The translations under genes and the position numbers were made by a program. The notes below the pieces were generated by a model. That model saw nothing but the letters and a program-made list of their open reading frames with translations. It was not told where the DNA came from and did not search any database. Positions 1-9,700 of a stretch of DNA of 54,250 nucleotides are shown piece by piece. Every line of letters begins with the position of its first letter. Position 1 is the stretch's first letter. The DNA is from Bacillota bacterium. Lineage in GTDB: Bacteria > Bacillota > Limnochordia > Limnochordales > ZCTH02-B6. The DNA is taken from NCBI GenBank assembly GCA_017656145.1, contig JACDOI010000013.1:1-54250 (forward strand). Reading direction: 5' to 3'.

Positions 1-1
1 G

Positions 2-3000
2 CCGGGGACGTATCCGCGGGGCGGCGCGGCCAGCGGCGGCTCCGCCGCCGACAACTACGTCCTCGCGGCCTCCGGCAATACCCCGGGCACGCTCGTCATC
101 AACCCCAAGAAACTCTCGCTCAGCCCCGCGACCATCTACCTCCAATACGGTGACACGACCGGCGGCAGGAAGCCGCGGGAGGTTCCGCTGCCGGAGCTCT
201 TGGGTGTCCTCGATGGCGATGATGTGTCCCTCGACCCGAGCAAATTCTGGTATTACCAGAAGCACGACCCATCGAGTTATCCCGACGGCGTCGACATCCC
301 GGTGGGCGAGTACACCGTCCGGCCCCGGGAGGACGTCCCGTGGGAACCGCTGACCGGGGACCACAGCGACCGGTACGTGCTGCCGATCGAGAACGCGCCG
401 GCGGTCAATCTCGTCGTCGAGCCCAAGACGATTTATTATAGGGTTTCGGTGAATTCCATCGAGTACGGCGAATCCCCATCGGTTAACGTCATGTTTGACG
501 GGATCGTCGAGAACGACGGAAACATCGACGTTGTCTGGCACGACGCGACCACCCTTCGATTTTGGCAGGGAGGTTCGTATTACGAGTGGACCAACACGCT
601 GGAGCCCGGGGAATACACCGTCACCATCGGCGGCTTGGACCCTTCCGCGCCCGCGGCCCGCAATTATGAGCTCGACATCACAAGCCCTCGAAACACGCCG
701 GGCACGCTCACCGTCGATCCGAGGACCATCGACATAAGCGATTTGCGACTCAACGTGGCGAGGGGCGTCTACGGTGACGAGCTCATCGTTGATGTGCCCG
801 ACGTCAGTGGGCTTAAGGCGAGGATCGGTTTGAAGCTTGAGGACGGACGGATCGAACTCACACCGGGTGCCGGGACGTATCCAGACGGCGCCGTGATCGT
901 GGAGCTTCTGGGCAACGACATGAACCGATACCGGCTGAAGCCCGAGGAGGCGCGCGGCACGGCGACGCTCGAGATCGCGCAGCGCCCGCTTACGGTGTCG
1001 TTGGTTTCATTCGCCCGGACGTACGGGGATCCGCTCTCGGTTCCGATGGATATCCAAAACCTGGGCGGCAATCCCCTGCCGGCGCCTGGGGACTTTACGT
1101 TCAGGGTTTTGAAACCCGGGATGTCTCAGATCCTGACGGAACGAACACCCGTCGGCGTGTACACCATTGAAGTCGTAGAGCTCGACCATCCCAACTACAT
1201 CCTCGCGGAATCGGGGCATACGCAGGCGCAAGTGGAGATCGTGCCCAGGCCGGTCCGCTACAAGACGTACGACGGCACGGTGGAATACGGTCAGGATGGC
1301 TCGTTCATCGGCCAAGCGGACCTGTTTGAGGAGGATGTCCTGCCGGGTGACCAAGTGGACGCGGGTCCCGTGGTTGTGCAGATCCCGGACGAGTACCCGC
1401 TGCCTTACCTGGAAGCCGATGCCCAATATCCCTTGGTGCTTGCCGGTCTTAAGGGGAGCGCCGCGGGCAACTACGTCCCCCGACATGAAGGCTCAGTGCT
1501 GGGCATGCTCACCGTCACCAAACGGAAGATCGAGTTCGAAGAAATCCGGCTGTTGTACAAAGGTCATCCGATCCACGGCGGGTACACGTTTGGCGACTTC
1601 GAGATGGCGCACGGCCTTGTCGGTGATCCGGCAAATTCCTTCACCGTCGACATCGACGAGAGGTGGGGGCTTTTGACGGGCGACGACGTCCGCTATGTGA
1701 TTCGGCGGCCGGAGCTGAGCTTTAGTTCCCAGGGGTATCTCAGTGTCGGCACGTATGAGTGGACCATCGACCTAGAAGGGAGCGCCGCCCGCAACTACGA
1801 GCTGCCGACAACGGGCTCGTCGGTCAAGCTGATGATCGACCCGAGAATTGTCCGCAGCGTCACGTTTGAGACCGAGACGCTGACCTACGGCGACGACATC
1901 TCGGTCGATGCGTTTCGACCGGTCTTTGACTTTGACGGCGACAACGACGCTTTGTTCGCCGACGCCGATTTCGAATTGGCGCCTTTGGTCATCAGGGGCC
2001 CCGGCGATTTCGAGGTTCTCGTGGACGATCTGTGGCGGATAGGCAGCGTGAGGGCGCCGCAGGCGGGTGAGTACGGCATTTGGTTGTTGGATGACAAGGC
2101 ACCCCCGTTTAGGGGCCCCGACGCTGCCAACTTCCGATATGTCTCGCCCTTGTCCATAACTGGAACGATCCAAGTCAAGCCGAGGACATTGACGCTGTCG
2201 CCGCCTGCGAAGACGCAGTTTCCGTACGGCAGTCAGCCGCAGTGGCGCGACCTGTACGGCGAGATCGTCCCGGTTGACCCCGATGTGCTCGAAGTGTTCC
2301 TCGAAGGCGACGACGTGCGCCTAGAGTTCGTGGACGGCTGGCGCCTGGATGAAAACGGTGAGATCGTAGAAGGGGGCCGCATGCAGTGGTTCCTGAGTCA
2401 GGTGGAGATCGATGGTCAGTGGGTCGAGACGTATGTCCTCGATCGCGCCACAACTCTCGGGACGTACGGTCGGTTCCAGTTTCGATTGGTCGGCCCCCAG
2501 GCGGGCAATTACGAGTTGATCCAGCCCACGCATACCATCGACATTGTGCCGAAGCCCGTGAACCCGTTCCAAGCGATCGGGTTCATCGGCTGGATGGAGG
2601 ACATACCAACCTTCTACGAGCGGCACACCTACGGCGATGAGATGCTCGTCGATCCCGACGACCTCGTGTTTCCGGGTTACGAGGACTGCTGCACCGTCGC
2701 CTACCGCGACGACGAAGGTCATCTCATCCCTGTCTCCGAACTCAACGTGGGCTCTTATGCCGCCGACAGGCTGGAGCTTGTCGGCTCTGACGCGGACAAG
2801 TACGTGATCGACCTCACCTACTCAGGAGAAGGCCCGATCACTCGCCTTGACATCGCCCCACGAGAGCTCCTCTACAGTATCGCCGACGTGGTCGGCCAGT
2901 ACGGCAACTTCCTGCCGTGCGACGACCCGAACACGTGCAACGGCGGCCGCAAGCCAGACTGGAGCAACGTGTGGCAGCCGGGGCTCACGACCGGCGAGGT

Positions 3001-4879
3001 GACGCTGTATGGCATCCTCGAGGGCGACGACGTGCGGCCCGGCCAGGTCGTGCTCGTCGACGTCTTGGGACGCACGGGCACGCTGGAGGATGTGCCGGAG
3101 CCCGGCATGTACTTCCAAGTTTTGGCGTCGCTGGAAGGCGAGGACGCGCCCAATTACTACATCGGCGAAACCGGAAACAAACCGGGCACGATGCAGATCC
3201 ATCGCCTCTGGGTGCAGTGGGACGCCTACGACGCTCTGTACTCGCCGGTGTGGGGCTTCGTCTCGCACCACCCCGGATCGGATACCTGGGCCACCGGTCT
3301 GGGAGCGGACACTTTGGTCGCCGGGGAAAAGCTCAACCTGCGCCCCAGGTTTGGGCTGTTTTGGTATCCTCCCGAGCACAAATGGTCGTCGCCCGAGTAC
3401 TGGGTTCGCGTCGAGCAGTGGGCTGTGTCGAGGTACCCCGGTTTCTACTGGATCATGGTCGACGGGTTTGAGGGAGAACATGCCGATTACTTCATCCCCT
3501 TCCCGTGGGACTTTGACTCGATGGGCCAATTGACGGCGTTTGCCGACACGACGCTGGGACTGGAGTTCGCGGAGGCGGTCGGCGACCCGTTTGGGCAGAT
3601 GCCTACTGTCAACAAGCTGCGCCAGCTAGAGGCGCAGGAGCAACTGCAGCAGCAAGAAGCCAACGAAGAGGGTGCGGAAGAGGAAGAGGAGAATCCGACG
3701 GCGGTCTTTGGTCGAACGGTGGGAGCGACCTCCGACATGCCGGAACTCCCACCCATCTTTGAGTTTGGCCGTGACGTCGACTACGAGGAGGCGCTCTCAT
3801 CCGACGTCGCGGCCAGGGCTTATGCCGAAGCGTTAGCCCAGTACGGCGTGACCGGCGTCAGCCTTGAGGCAAACACTGGTGTCGAGGTCGTCTATGACTT
3901 CGGTGAAGGGTATATCCGGGCCGGAGCCGACGCCAGCGCCGAAGCCAGCATCGGCTTGGGGGGCTTGGAGGCGAGCGCCGAAGCGTCCGTGGGAACCAGC
4001 GCGGGAACGTCACTGGAGTACGAGATCGCGCCGGGCGTGAGCGGCGAATTCGACACGGAATTGGGGCTGGTGGCCAAAGCCGAGGCGGAAGTCGCCTACG
4101 GGATCGAAGACGGTAAGCTGCGACTGGGCCATGAGCTCAAAGCTGGCGCGGGCGCCGAATACAGAGCCTCGACCAGCATCGACATGGGTGGTCTGGAGGT
4201 CGACCCCGGCGTCACCGTCTTCAGCCCGGGTCTTTTTGTCACGGACGTCGATTGGGGATTCGGCGTCGAGGACGGCCGCTTGGTCTTTGGCCTCACCGGC
4301 GGGCTCGCTCTCGGGATCGGCGGGATCAACGTCGACTTGGTCATTGCCATCGACCCCGATGCGGTCCGGGACTTCCTAGTCGACGCGGGGGAGGCGGTCG
4401 CGGACGCCTTCCAAAGCATGGGGTGTGAAATAGGCTTGGGCGGGTGCGGTCCGTCGCCCGAGGAGATAGGACGCGAGCAACTGCGGCAGGCCATGCAGAT
4501 CGAGGATCCGTTGGTCCGGGCCGCATTCCTCCAAGAGAACGCCGAGTGGCGCCTGGTGGGGCGGGGTTCCGACTCCCCCGAGCTGTCGAGGGCGTACGAT
4601 GAGAGCGTGAGGCTTCTTAATACTCTCGATCTCCTGGAGAGGAATGTCCAGCGCTATGTGGACCTGCAGCGCGAAATGCGAGCCCACTTCCTAGAGGATG
4701 TGGAGCGGGATCCGCAGGGCGCCCTGGCCGTGGCGCAGTCGATCATGAACATGCAGATGCGAGAAAGCGGCCCGGGTGCGCATCTCATGCAGGCCATTCA
4801 GGAAGATCTCAATGCTTTGGGGTTGCGCTTGGTCGCAAGCGGCAACGCGGCCACGTTTGAATGGATCGGTGGGCAGTGA
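2..4879 (+). CDS. giant MBG-repeat surface/secreted protein, 5' end missing
   Basis: The reading frame is open from the window edge, so the ATG at 200 is not the true start; the upstream codons already read as a repeat unit (AADNYVLAASGNTPGTL). About 1,625 residues are visible. The first ~1,180 are roughly ten MBG-type beta-sandwich units of ~100 residues, each opening with a linker such as PRTIDIS, QRPLTVS, PRPVRY, KRKIEF or PRTLTL, carrying YGD/YGQ about 15 residues later, and ending near N-Y and L-x-I. A Q/E-rich linker (about residues 1,260-1,290) leads to an Ala/Glu/Gly-rich module (ADASAEASIGLGG, KAGAGAEY) and a charged helical C-terminus. MBG repeats are known in secreted adhesins and at the ends of hemagglutinin-like exoproteins. 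Placement just upstream of tpsA/tpsB suggests the missing N-terminus could carry a TPS secretion domain; that is inference. No membrane anchor is seen at the C-terminus. Confidence 0.8.
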   Translation, partial: PGTYPRGGAASGGSAADNYVLAASGNTPGTLVINPKKLSLSPATIYLQYGDTTGGRKPREVPLPELLGVLDGDDVSLDPSKFWYYQKHDPSSYPDGVDIPVGEYTVRPREDVPWEPLTGDHSDRYVLPIENAPAVNLVVEPKTIYYRVSVNSIEYGESPSVNVMFDGIVENDGNIDVVWHDATTLRFWQGGSYYEWTNTLEPGEYTVTIGGLDPSAPAARNYELDITSPRNTPGTLTVDPRTIDISDLRLNVARGVYGDELIVDVPDVSGLKARIGLKLEDGRIELTPGAGTYPDGAVIVELLGNDMNRYRLKPEEARGTATLEIAQRPLTVSLVSFARTYGDPLSVPMDIQNLGGNPLPAPGDFTFRVLKPGMSQILTERTPVGVYTIEVVELDHPNYILAESGHTQAQVEIVPRPVRYKTYDGTVEYGQDGSFIGQADLFEEDVLPGDQVDAGPVVVQIPDEYPLPYLEADAQYPLVLAGLKGSAAGNYVPRHEGSVLGMLTVTKRKIEFEEIRLLYKGHPIHGGYTFGDFEMAHGLVGDPANSFTVDIDERWGLLTGDDVRYVIRRPELSFSSQGYLSVGTYEWTIDLEGSAARNYELPTTGSSVKLMIDPRIVRSVTFETETLTYGDDISVDAFRPVFDFDGDNDALFADADFELAPLVIRGPGDFEVLVDDLWRIGSVRAPQAGEYGIWLLDDKAPPFRGPDAANFRYVSPLSITGTIQVKPRTLTLSPPAKTQFPYGSQPQWRDLYGEIVPVDPDVLEVFLEGDDVRLEFVDGWRLDENGEIVEGGRMQWFLSQVEIDGQWVETYVLDRATTLGTYGRFQFRLVGPQAGNYELIQPTHTIDIVPKPVNPFQAIGFIGWMEDIPTFYERHTYGDEMLVDPDDLVFPGYEDCCTVAYRDDEGHLIPVSELNVGSYAADRLELVGSDADKYVIDLTYSGEGPITRLDIAPRELLYSIADVVGQYGNFLPCDDPNTCNGGRKPDWSNVWQPGLTTGEVTLYGILEGDDVRPGQVVLVDVLGRTGTLEDVPEPGMYFQVLASLEGEDAPNYYIGETGNKPGTMQIHRLWVQWDAYDALYSPVWGFVSHHPGSDTWATGLGADTLVAGEKLNLRPRFGLFWYPPEHKWSSPEYWVRVEQWAVSRYPGFYWIMVDGFEGEHADYFIPFPWDFDSMGQLTAFADTTLGLEFAEAVGDPFGQMPTVNKLRQLEAQEQLQQQEANEEGAEEEEENPTAVFGRTVGATSDMPELPPIFEFGRDVDYEEALSSDVAARAYAEALAQYGVTGVSLEANTGVEVVYDFGEGYIRAGADASAEASIGLGGLEASAEASVGTSAGTSLEYEIAPGVSGEFDTELGLVAKAEAEVAYGIEDGKLRLGHELKAGAGAEYRASTSIDMGGLEVDPGVTVFSPGLFVTDVDWGFGVEDGRLVFGLTGGLALGIGGINVDLVIAIDPDAVRDFLVDAGEAVADAFQSMGCEIGLGGCGPSPEEIGREQLRQAMQIEDPLVRAAFLQENAEWRLVGRGSDSPELSRAYDESVRLLNTLDLLERNVQRYVDLQREMRAHFLEDVERDPQGALAVAQSIMNMQMRESGPGAHLMQAIQEDLNALGLRLVASGNAATFEWIGGQ

Positions 4880-4916
4880 TGGGAGCGCACATACGGGACA
4901 AGAGGTGTAGGGTGAG

Positions 4917-5657
4917 ATGATGGCGAACGTTTGGGGACGAAGGGTCGCCAGGGCGCTGTGGATCTTGGTGGCGGTGTGGAACGCGTCAGCCTTCCTCGTC
5001 TCTGCGGCCACGTTGGAGCTGTCGCCGACAGGTCAACCCACGAAGTATTACCTGGGCTTCGAAATGGCAGAGATTCGAGGTTTCGACGGGGTCACCTTTG
5101 GGATGAACCCTGAGGAAGTCGAAAGCCTGGTCGCGGAGCTGTATCCCGATGGGACGCACACGTGGGTCGATGACCCGATCAATCTCACCCGTTTGCTGCA
5201 CGTCGCCGTCGATACGTTGACGCCCGTGCCTGGCATGCAGGGCATCGGACCGGCCGGGATCACGTACGTGTTTGGTGCCGAATCGGGGCGGCTGACCGCG
5301 ATCAACCTCAATTGGGTGATCGGATCCGATAGGGATGCGAGCGCACAGGAGCGTCAAGCCGTGTTGTCGCTGGGTACGGCCTACGTCGCTGAGCTGCTGC
5401 AGTACATGTGGCCGCCCGGTATGATGGTGCAAGGAGTCGTGGTGGAGCCCAATTCGGTGATCTTGTTTGCCGGGCAAGATTTGGAGGGCAGGGGCGTGGA
5501 AGTGACGGTCGAAGGCGTTCCGCTGGACGTGATCATCCTGCCCGACGGAATTGAGGAGCACCGGCCCATCGACACGGGGCCCGTGCAGCTCAGAATCGCG
5601 TTCGCCGAGCGACCTGACGACCCGGACGTGTTTACACTCGAGCCGGGGTCGTTCTGA
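4917..5657 (+). CDS. secreted protein of unrecognised family, paralog 1
   Basis: This is a 246-residue protein with an N-terminal signal peptide (arginines at 8, 9 and 12, hydrophobic core about 13-30, cleavage near VSAA). I cannot assign a family name. It contains FGMNPEEV near residue 60, resembling the [WF]GM-x-x-[ED]-EV motif of small envelope proteins with BamE-like or lipoprotein folds, then a strand motif (GITYVFGAESGRLTAINLNW) typical of 'FGxxxGRLxxI' beta hairpins. It ends in LEPGSF. The next gene has the same motifs in the same order, so the two are tandem paralogs. It begins 37 bp after the MBG gene, which suggests co-transcription. Two ATGs are adjacent (4917, 4920); either may be used. 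A role as envelope accessory to the neighbouring giant exoproteins is inferred from position only. Confidence 0.75.
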   Translation: MMANVWGRRVARALWILVAVWNASAFLVSAATLELSPTGQPTKYYLGFEMAEIRGFDGVTFGMNPEEVESLVAELYPDGTHTWVDDPINLTRLLHVAVDTLTPVPGMQGIGPAGITYVFGAESGRLTAINLNWVIGSDRDASAQERQAVLSLGTAYVAELLQYMWPPGMMVQGVVVEPNSVILFAGQDLEGRGVEVTVEGVPLDVIILPDGIEEHRPIDTGPVQLRIAFAERPDDPDVFTLEPGSF

Positions 5658-5727
5658 GCGGGCGCAAGCGTCGTTGGCGTCATCCGGCAAGATGCAGCTT
5701 TCGTCTCAGTTGAGAGGAGAAGTGGGA

Positions 5728-6438
5728 ATGTCGGCAAGAGTATGGATGTTGGTCGTTTTGTTGATGGCGGGCTTGGTAGGCGGCGTCGCCCCGGCGGTCC
5801 GGGCGCAGGAGGTCGGCGTACAAGCGAATGTCGATGTGCCGGTGGAGAGCGACGCGGCGTTGGAGCCCGGAGTTCAGTACCACTACGTCACGGGTTTTCG
5901 CTCAGCCCGGTGGGGCATGACCCGCGACGAAGTGCGGGAAGCGATCAAGAAAGACTTCAACGTGGACGACTCGGAGATCGGCGAGACGTTTAACCTGGAC
6001 CAGGGAACGCTCATCATGGGGGTCACGGTGCCGAGCCTTTCGCCGGGGCCGGGTCCCGCTTCCATCTACTATATCTTTGGCGCCACCAGCGAACGGTTGA
6101 TGTACATCAACGTGGTGTGGAGCACGTCGGACGAGCCGATCGAAGACGAGCGCAGCCGCATCATCGTGGCGGGATTGCAGCTGGCCAACTACTTTCAGCG
6201 CCTAAGCTGGCGACCCGAAGCTGCCGTCACCAGTATCTCGCTGGATCCCGGCAACGTGGTCGCCTTTGCGGGGGTGGATCCCGACGGCGCCGGCGTGCAG
6301 GTGATCATGCTGAACGTGCCGATGACCGACGAAGAGGGGAATCCGGTGGAGCTTTCGGGACCGTCGGTCCTGCAGGTGAGCTACTCGGCCCGCTTCGGAG
6401 AGCCCGACGTGGTGACGATCGAGCCGGGGGCGTTTTGA
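5728..6438 (+). CDS. secreted protein of unrecognised family, paralog 2
   Basis: This is a 236-residue secreted protein. The open frame extends upstream to 5551, but the ATG at 5728 follows a purine-rich ribosome site (GAGAGGAGAAGTGGGA) and begins a clear signal peptide, with hydrophobic core MLVVLLMAGLVGG and cleavage near AVRA/Q, so this start is preferred. The mature part carries ARWGMTRDEVREAI near residue 60, a strand motif matching the preceding protein (ASIYYIFGATSERLMYINVV) and the same C-terminal signature (IEPGAF versus LEPGSF). It is therefore a tandem paralog of the preceding gene, separated by 70 bp. Function is not recognised; the WGM motif and secretion suggest a periplasmic or outer-membrane-associated protein. 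The transcript probably ends at the terminator about 95 bp downstream. Confidence 0.78.
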   Translation: MSARVWMLVVLLMAGLVGGVAPAVRAQEVGVQANVDVPVESDAALEPGVQYHYVTGFRSARWGMTRDEVREAIKKDFNVDDSEIGETFNLDQGTLIMGVTVPSLSPGPGPASIYYIFGATSERLMYINVVWSTSDEPIEDERSRIIVAGLQLANYFQRLSWRPEAAVTSISLDPGNVVAFAGVDPDGAGVQVIMLNVPMTDEEGNPVELSGPSVLQVSYSARFGEPDVVTIEPGAF

Positions 6439-6472
6439 GCGCCGGCTTTTGGGGAATGGCGAGTTCTCTTTC

Positions 6473-6523
6473 AGTTAGATACTAGTCAGTACCCAGTCAG
6501 TGCCCCCTCAGTCCTAAGTCAGT
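6473..6523. promoter_or_regulatory. tandem heptamer array with exact 11-bp period
   Basis: AGTCAGT occurs at 6484, 6495 and 6517, with the variant CCTCAGT at 6506 and a weaker AGTTAGA at 6473. All are spaced exactly 11 bp apart (7-bp site plus 4-bp gap). This geometry is that of OmpR/PhoB-family tandem binding sites. An 8-bp inverted repeat (TAGATACT at 6476-6483, AGTATCTA at 6521-6528) brackets most of the array. It lies between the stop of the second small secreted gene and a terminator, about 250 bp upstream of tpsA. Which promoter it serves is not evident. Confidence 0.5.
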
Positions 6524-6531
6524 ATCTAGCG

Positions 6532-6562
6532 GCGGGAAGCACAGGCTTCCCGCTCTGTTTTT
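6532..6562 (+). terminator. rho-independent terminator
   Basis: There is a 9-bp perfect stem (GCGGGAAGC at 6532-6540 pairing with GCTTCCCGC at 6545-6553) with a 4-nt loop (ACAG), followed by TCTGTTTTTG. It ends transcription of the upstream MBG/paralog genes and separates them from tpsA. Confidence 0.88.
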
Positions 6563-6778
6563 GTCCGGACCTGGCGAAATTTGTTCCTTACGATGCAGTA
6601 GTTTCCCGGATACACGCGATAGGCCCGTCTGCCTTACAATGAATGGCATCCGTCAGTCCTCTAAGGGGTGAGCTGTGCCTACGCAGCCAAAAGGGGCGTA
6701 GGACGGGGGAGCGGGGCTTGAAAGAGTACGGTCTGCGGCGTTGGGGGGCGCTGTCGGTCACGCCTGGAGGTTTGCACC
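6563..6778 (+). other. tpsA upstream/leader region
   Basis: These 216 bp between the terminator and the tpsA start must hold the tpsA promoter and a leader. No convincing -35/-10 pair was found; TACAAT at 6635-6640 is the best -10-like hexamer but lacks a good -35. A hairpin is visible: CCTACGC (6678-6684) pairs with GCGTAGG (6696-6702), 11-nt loop, extendable past a bulge. The region from about 6690 onward is very G-rich. The tpsA ribosome site GGAGG is at 6766-6770, 8 bp before the ATG. No known riboswitch core was recognised. Confidence 0.4.
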
Positions 6779-9700
6779 ATGCAGGAGAACGGATTTTCTG
6801 CTCAAAGGCGCGCTCAGCGTTACTTGGGGAGGTGGTCGCCTAGGGTAAGGCGAGGCGCGCGCCCGGCCCCCACCGTCAGATTTCTTTCCGTTCTCCTGAT
6901 CCTTTTTGTGGTGTGGTCGACCGCGACGAACGTCGCTTACGCAGAGTCCATCGTTCCTGACGGGAAGACGGAGACCACCCTATCCGAGTTGGACGGCACG
7001 ACCCATGTGCGGACTGGTACCCTCATAAACGATACTGCCCTGAACTCCTTCAGCCGCTTCGACGTGGAAGAGGGCGCCCACGTCAACCTGAAGGTCCCAG
7101 ATTCGGCGGCTCGATTGATCAATCTCGTGCACGACGAGCAGACCGACATCCTCGGCCTGCTCACGTCCGAGCAAGGAGGCGTTCAGGGCCGAGGCAACAT
7201 CTATTTCCTCAATCCCTACGGCGTCGTGGTGGGCAAAGACGGTATCGTCGACGTGGGCGCGCTCACGGTGGTCACCCCGACCGAAAGCTTTATGGAAGGT
7301 TTCTTTGACGATGCGTCGGCTTCGGTCGATCAGCTGCTCGAAGGGAGCATTCCCATCTCCCCCTCGGGTTTGATCTCGATCCAGGGCACGGTGAAGACGG
7401 GCGGCAATGCGTCCTTTATCGGTGGGCGCATCGAGCACGATGGGAGTATTACGACCGGGGTCCGCAATGTCACCGGCGGCATCGATCTCACCAAGGCGCT
7501 CAACCTCGGTGGGCTCGATGTGGAGCTTCATCTTGAGGAGCGGGACGGCAGCGTCGCCCTCATCGCGTTGGGCGATGTGGAGCAGACCGGAAGCATCGCC
7601 ACCGGATCGGCCTACCGGGACGCAGGGCACGTCCTCTTGGGATCGACAGACGATATCTCCCTCAGCGGGGGCGCTTCCATCTTCGCACAAGGGGGGAGCG
7701 GCGGCGATTCCGGTGACATCACCCTCCTGGCGCTCCGGCGGGAACGGCCGACCCTGGGCAAGGCCGAGGCGACCAACCTCATCGAGCTGGCCGACGCGAC
7801 CCTCCAAGGGCGCAACGTGACGCTGAGGGCCAAGTCCGATGCGAAGTACGGCTGGAATGTGGCGGACGGGCTCGAAGGGCTCAATCCCGTCTTCGATACG
7901 GTCTCCTCCCTCGGAGAGCACATGATCGGCGTCAACGTCGCTGTGGCCATCGCCGAGGCCCAAGCCGGTGTCACGCTGGGGTCGGGGACGGTCATCGAAG
8001 CCGAGGAGGCGGTCGAGGTGACGGCTGACGCCAAAGCCGATGCATCGCTCATCTCCGCGGGCGGGGGCCTCTATGCAAGCTTGGGATTCGCCTACGGCCG
8101 CGTCAACTCTAGGGCCGCGGTGGATGTGCTCGACGGTGCGCGCATCAAGGCTTCCAATCTCAATCTCAGCGCTACCAACACCGCGAACCTCTCCCTGAAC
8201 GTGCGGGCCCAGGGCTTTGTCACCGATCCCCAGGCGGAGTTCGCCATCGCCGTGGGCGACGCGTCGGTGGCCGCCCGGGCGAATGTGGCGCAAAGAGCGA
8301 GCATCGAGGTGAACGAGGATGTCTCGGTGAGCGCCATCAACCACGGAGAGTTTGGTGTGACGGCCAACGCCATCGCCCAGCAGGGCGGCAAGGCGGGGCT
8401 TGCGGCCAGCGTCCTCACCGCCGACACCGCCGCCGACACGACCGTCGCGGCCGACCTGGAAGGCGTCGGTGACGTGGTGGTTGAGGCCTTCGACGACACC
8501 GCGTCGGTCAGCACCCAGGCCTCGGGCCAGGCGGGATCGGGCTGGCTCCAGAGGAAGTTCATCTTCAACCCGTGGGACAACTTCCGGGGCAAGATCTTCA
8601 ATTGGCTGCAGAGCAAGATGGGAAAAACGAAAGAGTTGGACACCCGCAGCGGCGCCACCGCCAAGGTGAAGCTGGCGGCTGCGGCCAGCATCGCCGACTT
8701 TCAGCAGCGGGCTTCGGCGACCGTGGCGGACGACGCGGATGTTTCGGCGCGAGGATCGGTGGCGGTGCTTTCTGAGGCGAGCGTCGGTCGGATCCAAACC
8801 GGGGCTGTGAGCGCGGTGGAGGCGGACGGCCAAGGGGAAGTGGCCGGGTACACCTTGAGCGTCGCCTTCGCCTACGGCGATTACGATCAGGATTCGAAAG
8901 CCCGCATCGGCCATCGCGCCACCGTCATCGGGCAAAACGTCGCGGTGCACTCAAAGGTCCGCCGCCCCATTGAAATGGACTTGACCCGTTGGACGGATAT
9001 CGGGGCGATGGTGGATCAGTTTAAGGACCTTTTGCCGACCAGCATCGTCCGGGCTACCGGGGAGAGCGAGAATATCGGTCTTGCCGGATCCATCAGTTAC
9101 TTGAATTTCTCGCGGGAGGCCGATGCGACGCTGGGGCGCGGCGCCACGGTGCGCATCCGCCGCGATGAGGGGCGTGCCGCCGACGGCTCCTGGACGTTGG
9201 AGCGGGCGGATGGCAGTGAATTTCGGTTTGCAAGCCCCGTAAGCGTCGCCGCCGAGGCGGAGAGCTGGGGGATCTTCGTGGGGGGGAATCTCAGTTATAC
9301 GTTTGGCGGGGCCAATGGTAGCCCGGGCGGCATCGCCGTCGGCGCCGCCTACAACCACGTCGCGTCCGACACCCGCACCCGGGCCGCGGTCTTGGAAGGC
9401 GCGCAGATCAAAACGCTCGACGAAGAGCCTGAGGAAGCCCTCGACGTCACGGTCTCGGCGACGAACACCCAACGGATCATCGCCCTCGGTCCCAGCGCCG
9501 GCCGGGGGGCCAGCTACGGCTTGAGCGGCGTCTTCACCTTGGTCGACATCGACGGAGGTACGGAGGCCTTGGTGAGCGATCGGGCCACTGTGGAAGCCCG
9601 CCGGCTCGACATCCTGGCGAATACCGATCTTTTGAGCTGGAACATTACTGGCGCCTTCAATCTTGCGGAGAGCTTGGGATTTGGCGTCAACATCAGCCTG

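Noticed and set aside
5551..5727. Upstream extension of the second small secreted paralog
   Set aside because: The extension overlaps the preceding gene and is Ser/Arg-rich noise; the signal peptide and ribosome site place the start at 5728.
6640..6770. Cyclic-di-GMP or other known riboswitch in the tpsA leader
   Set aside because: The conserved cores of the c-di-GMP-I, c-di-GMP-II and cobalamin classes are not present; only a simple hairpin can be supported.
6643..6843. Small open frame upstream of and overlapping tpsA, a possible leader peptide
   Set aside because: It overlaps the tpsA start in another frame, lacks a convincing ribosome site and has noise-like composition.
6980..8950. A 656-codon open frame antisense to tpsA, and similar long antisense frames at 21020-22630 and 23000-24724
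   Set aside because: They mirror the codon bias of the GC-rich tpsA gene; the translations are low-complexity and have no domain-like features or ribosome sites.
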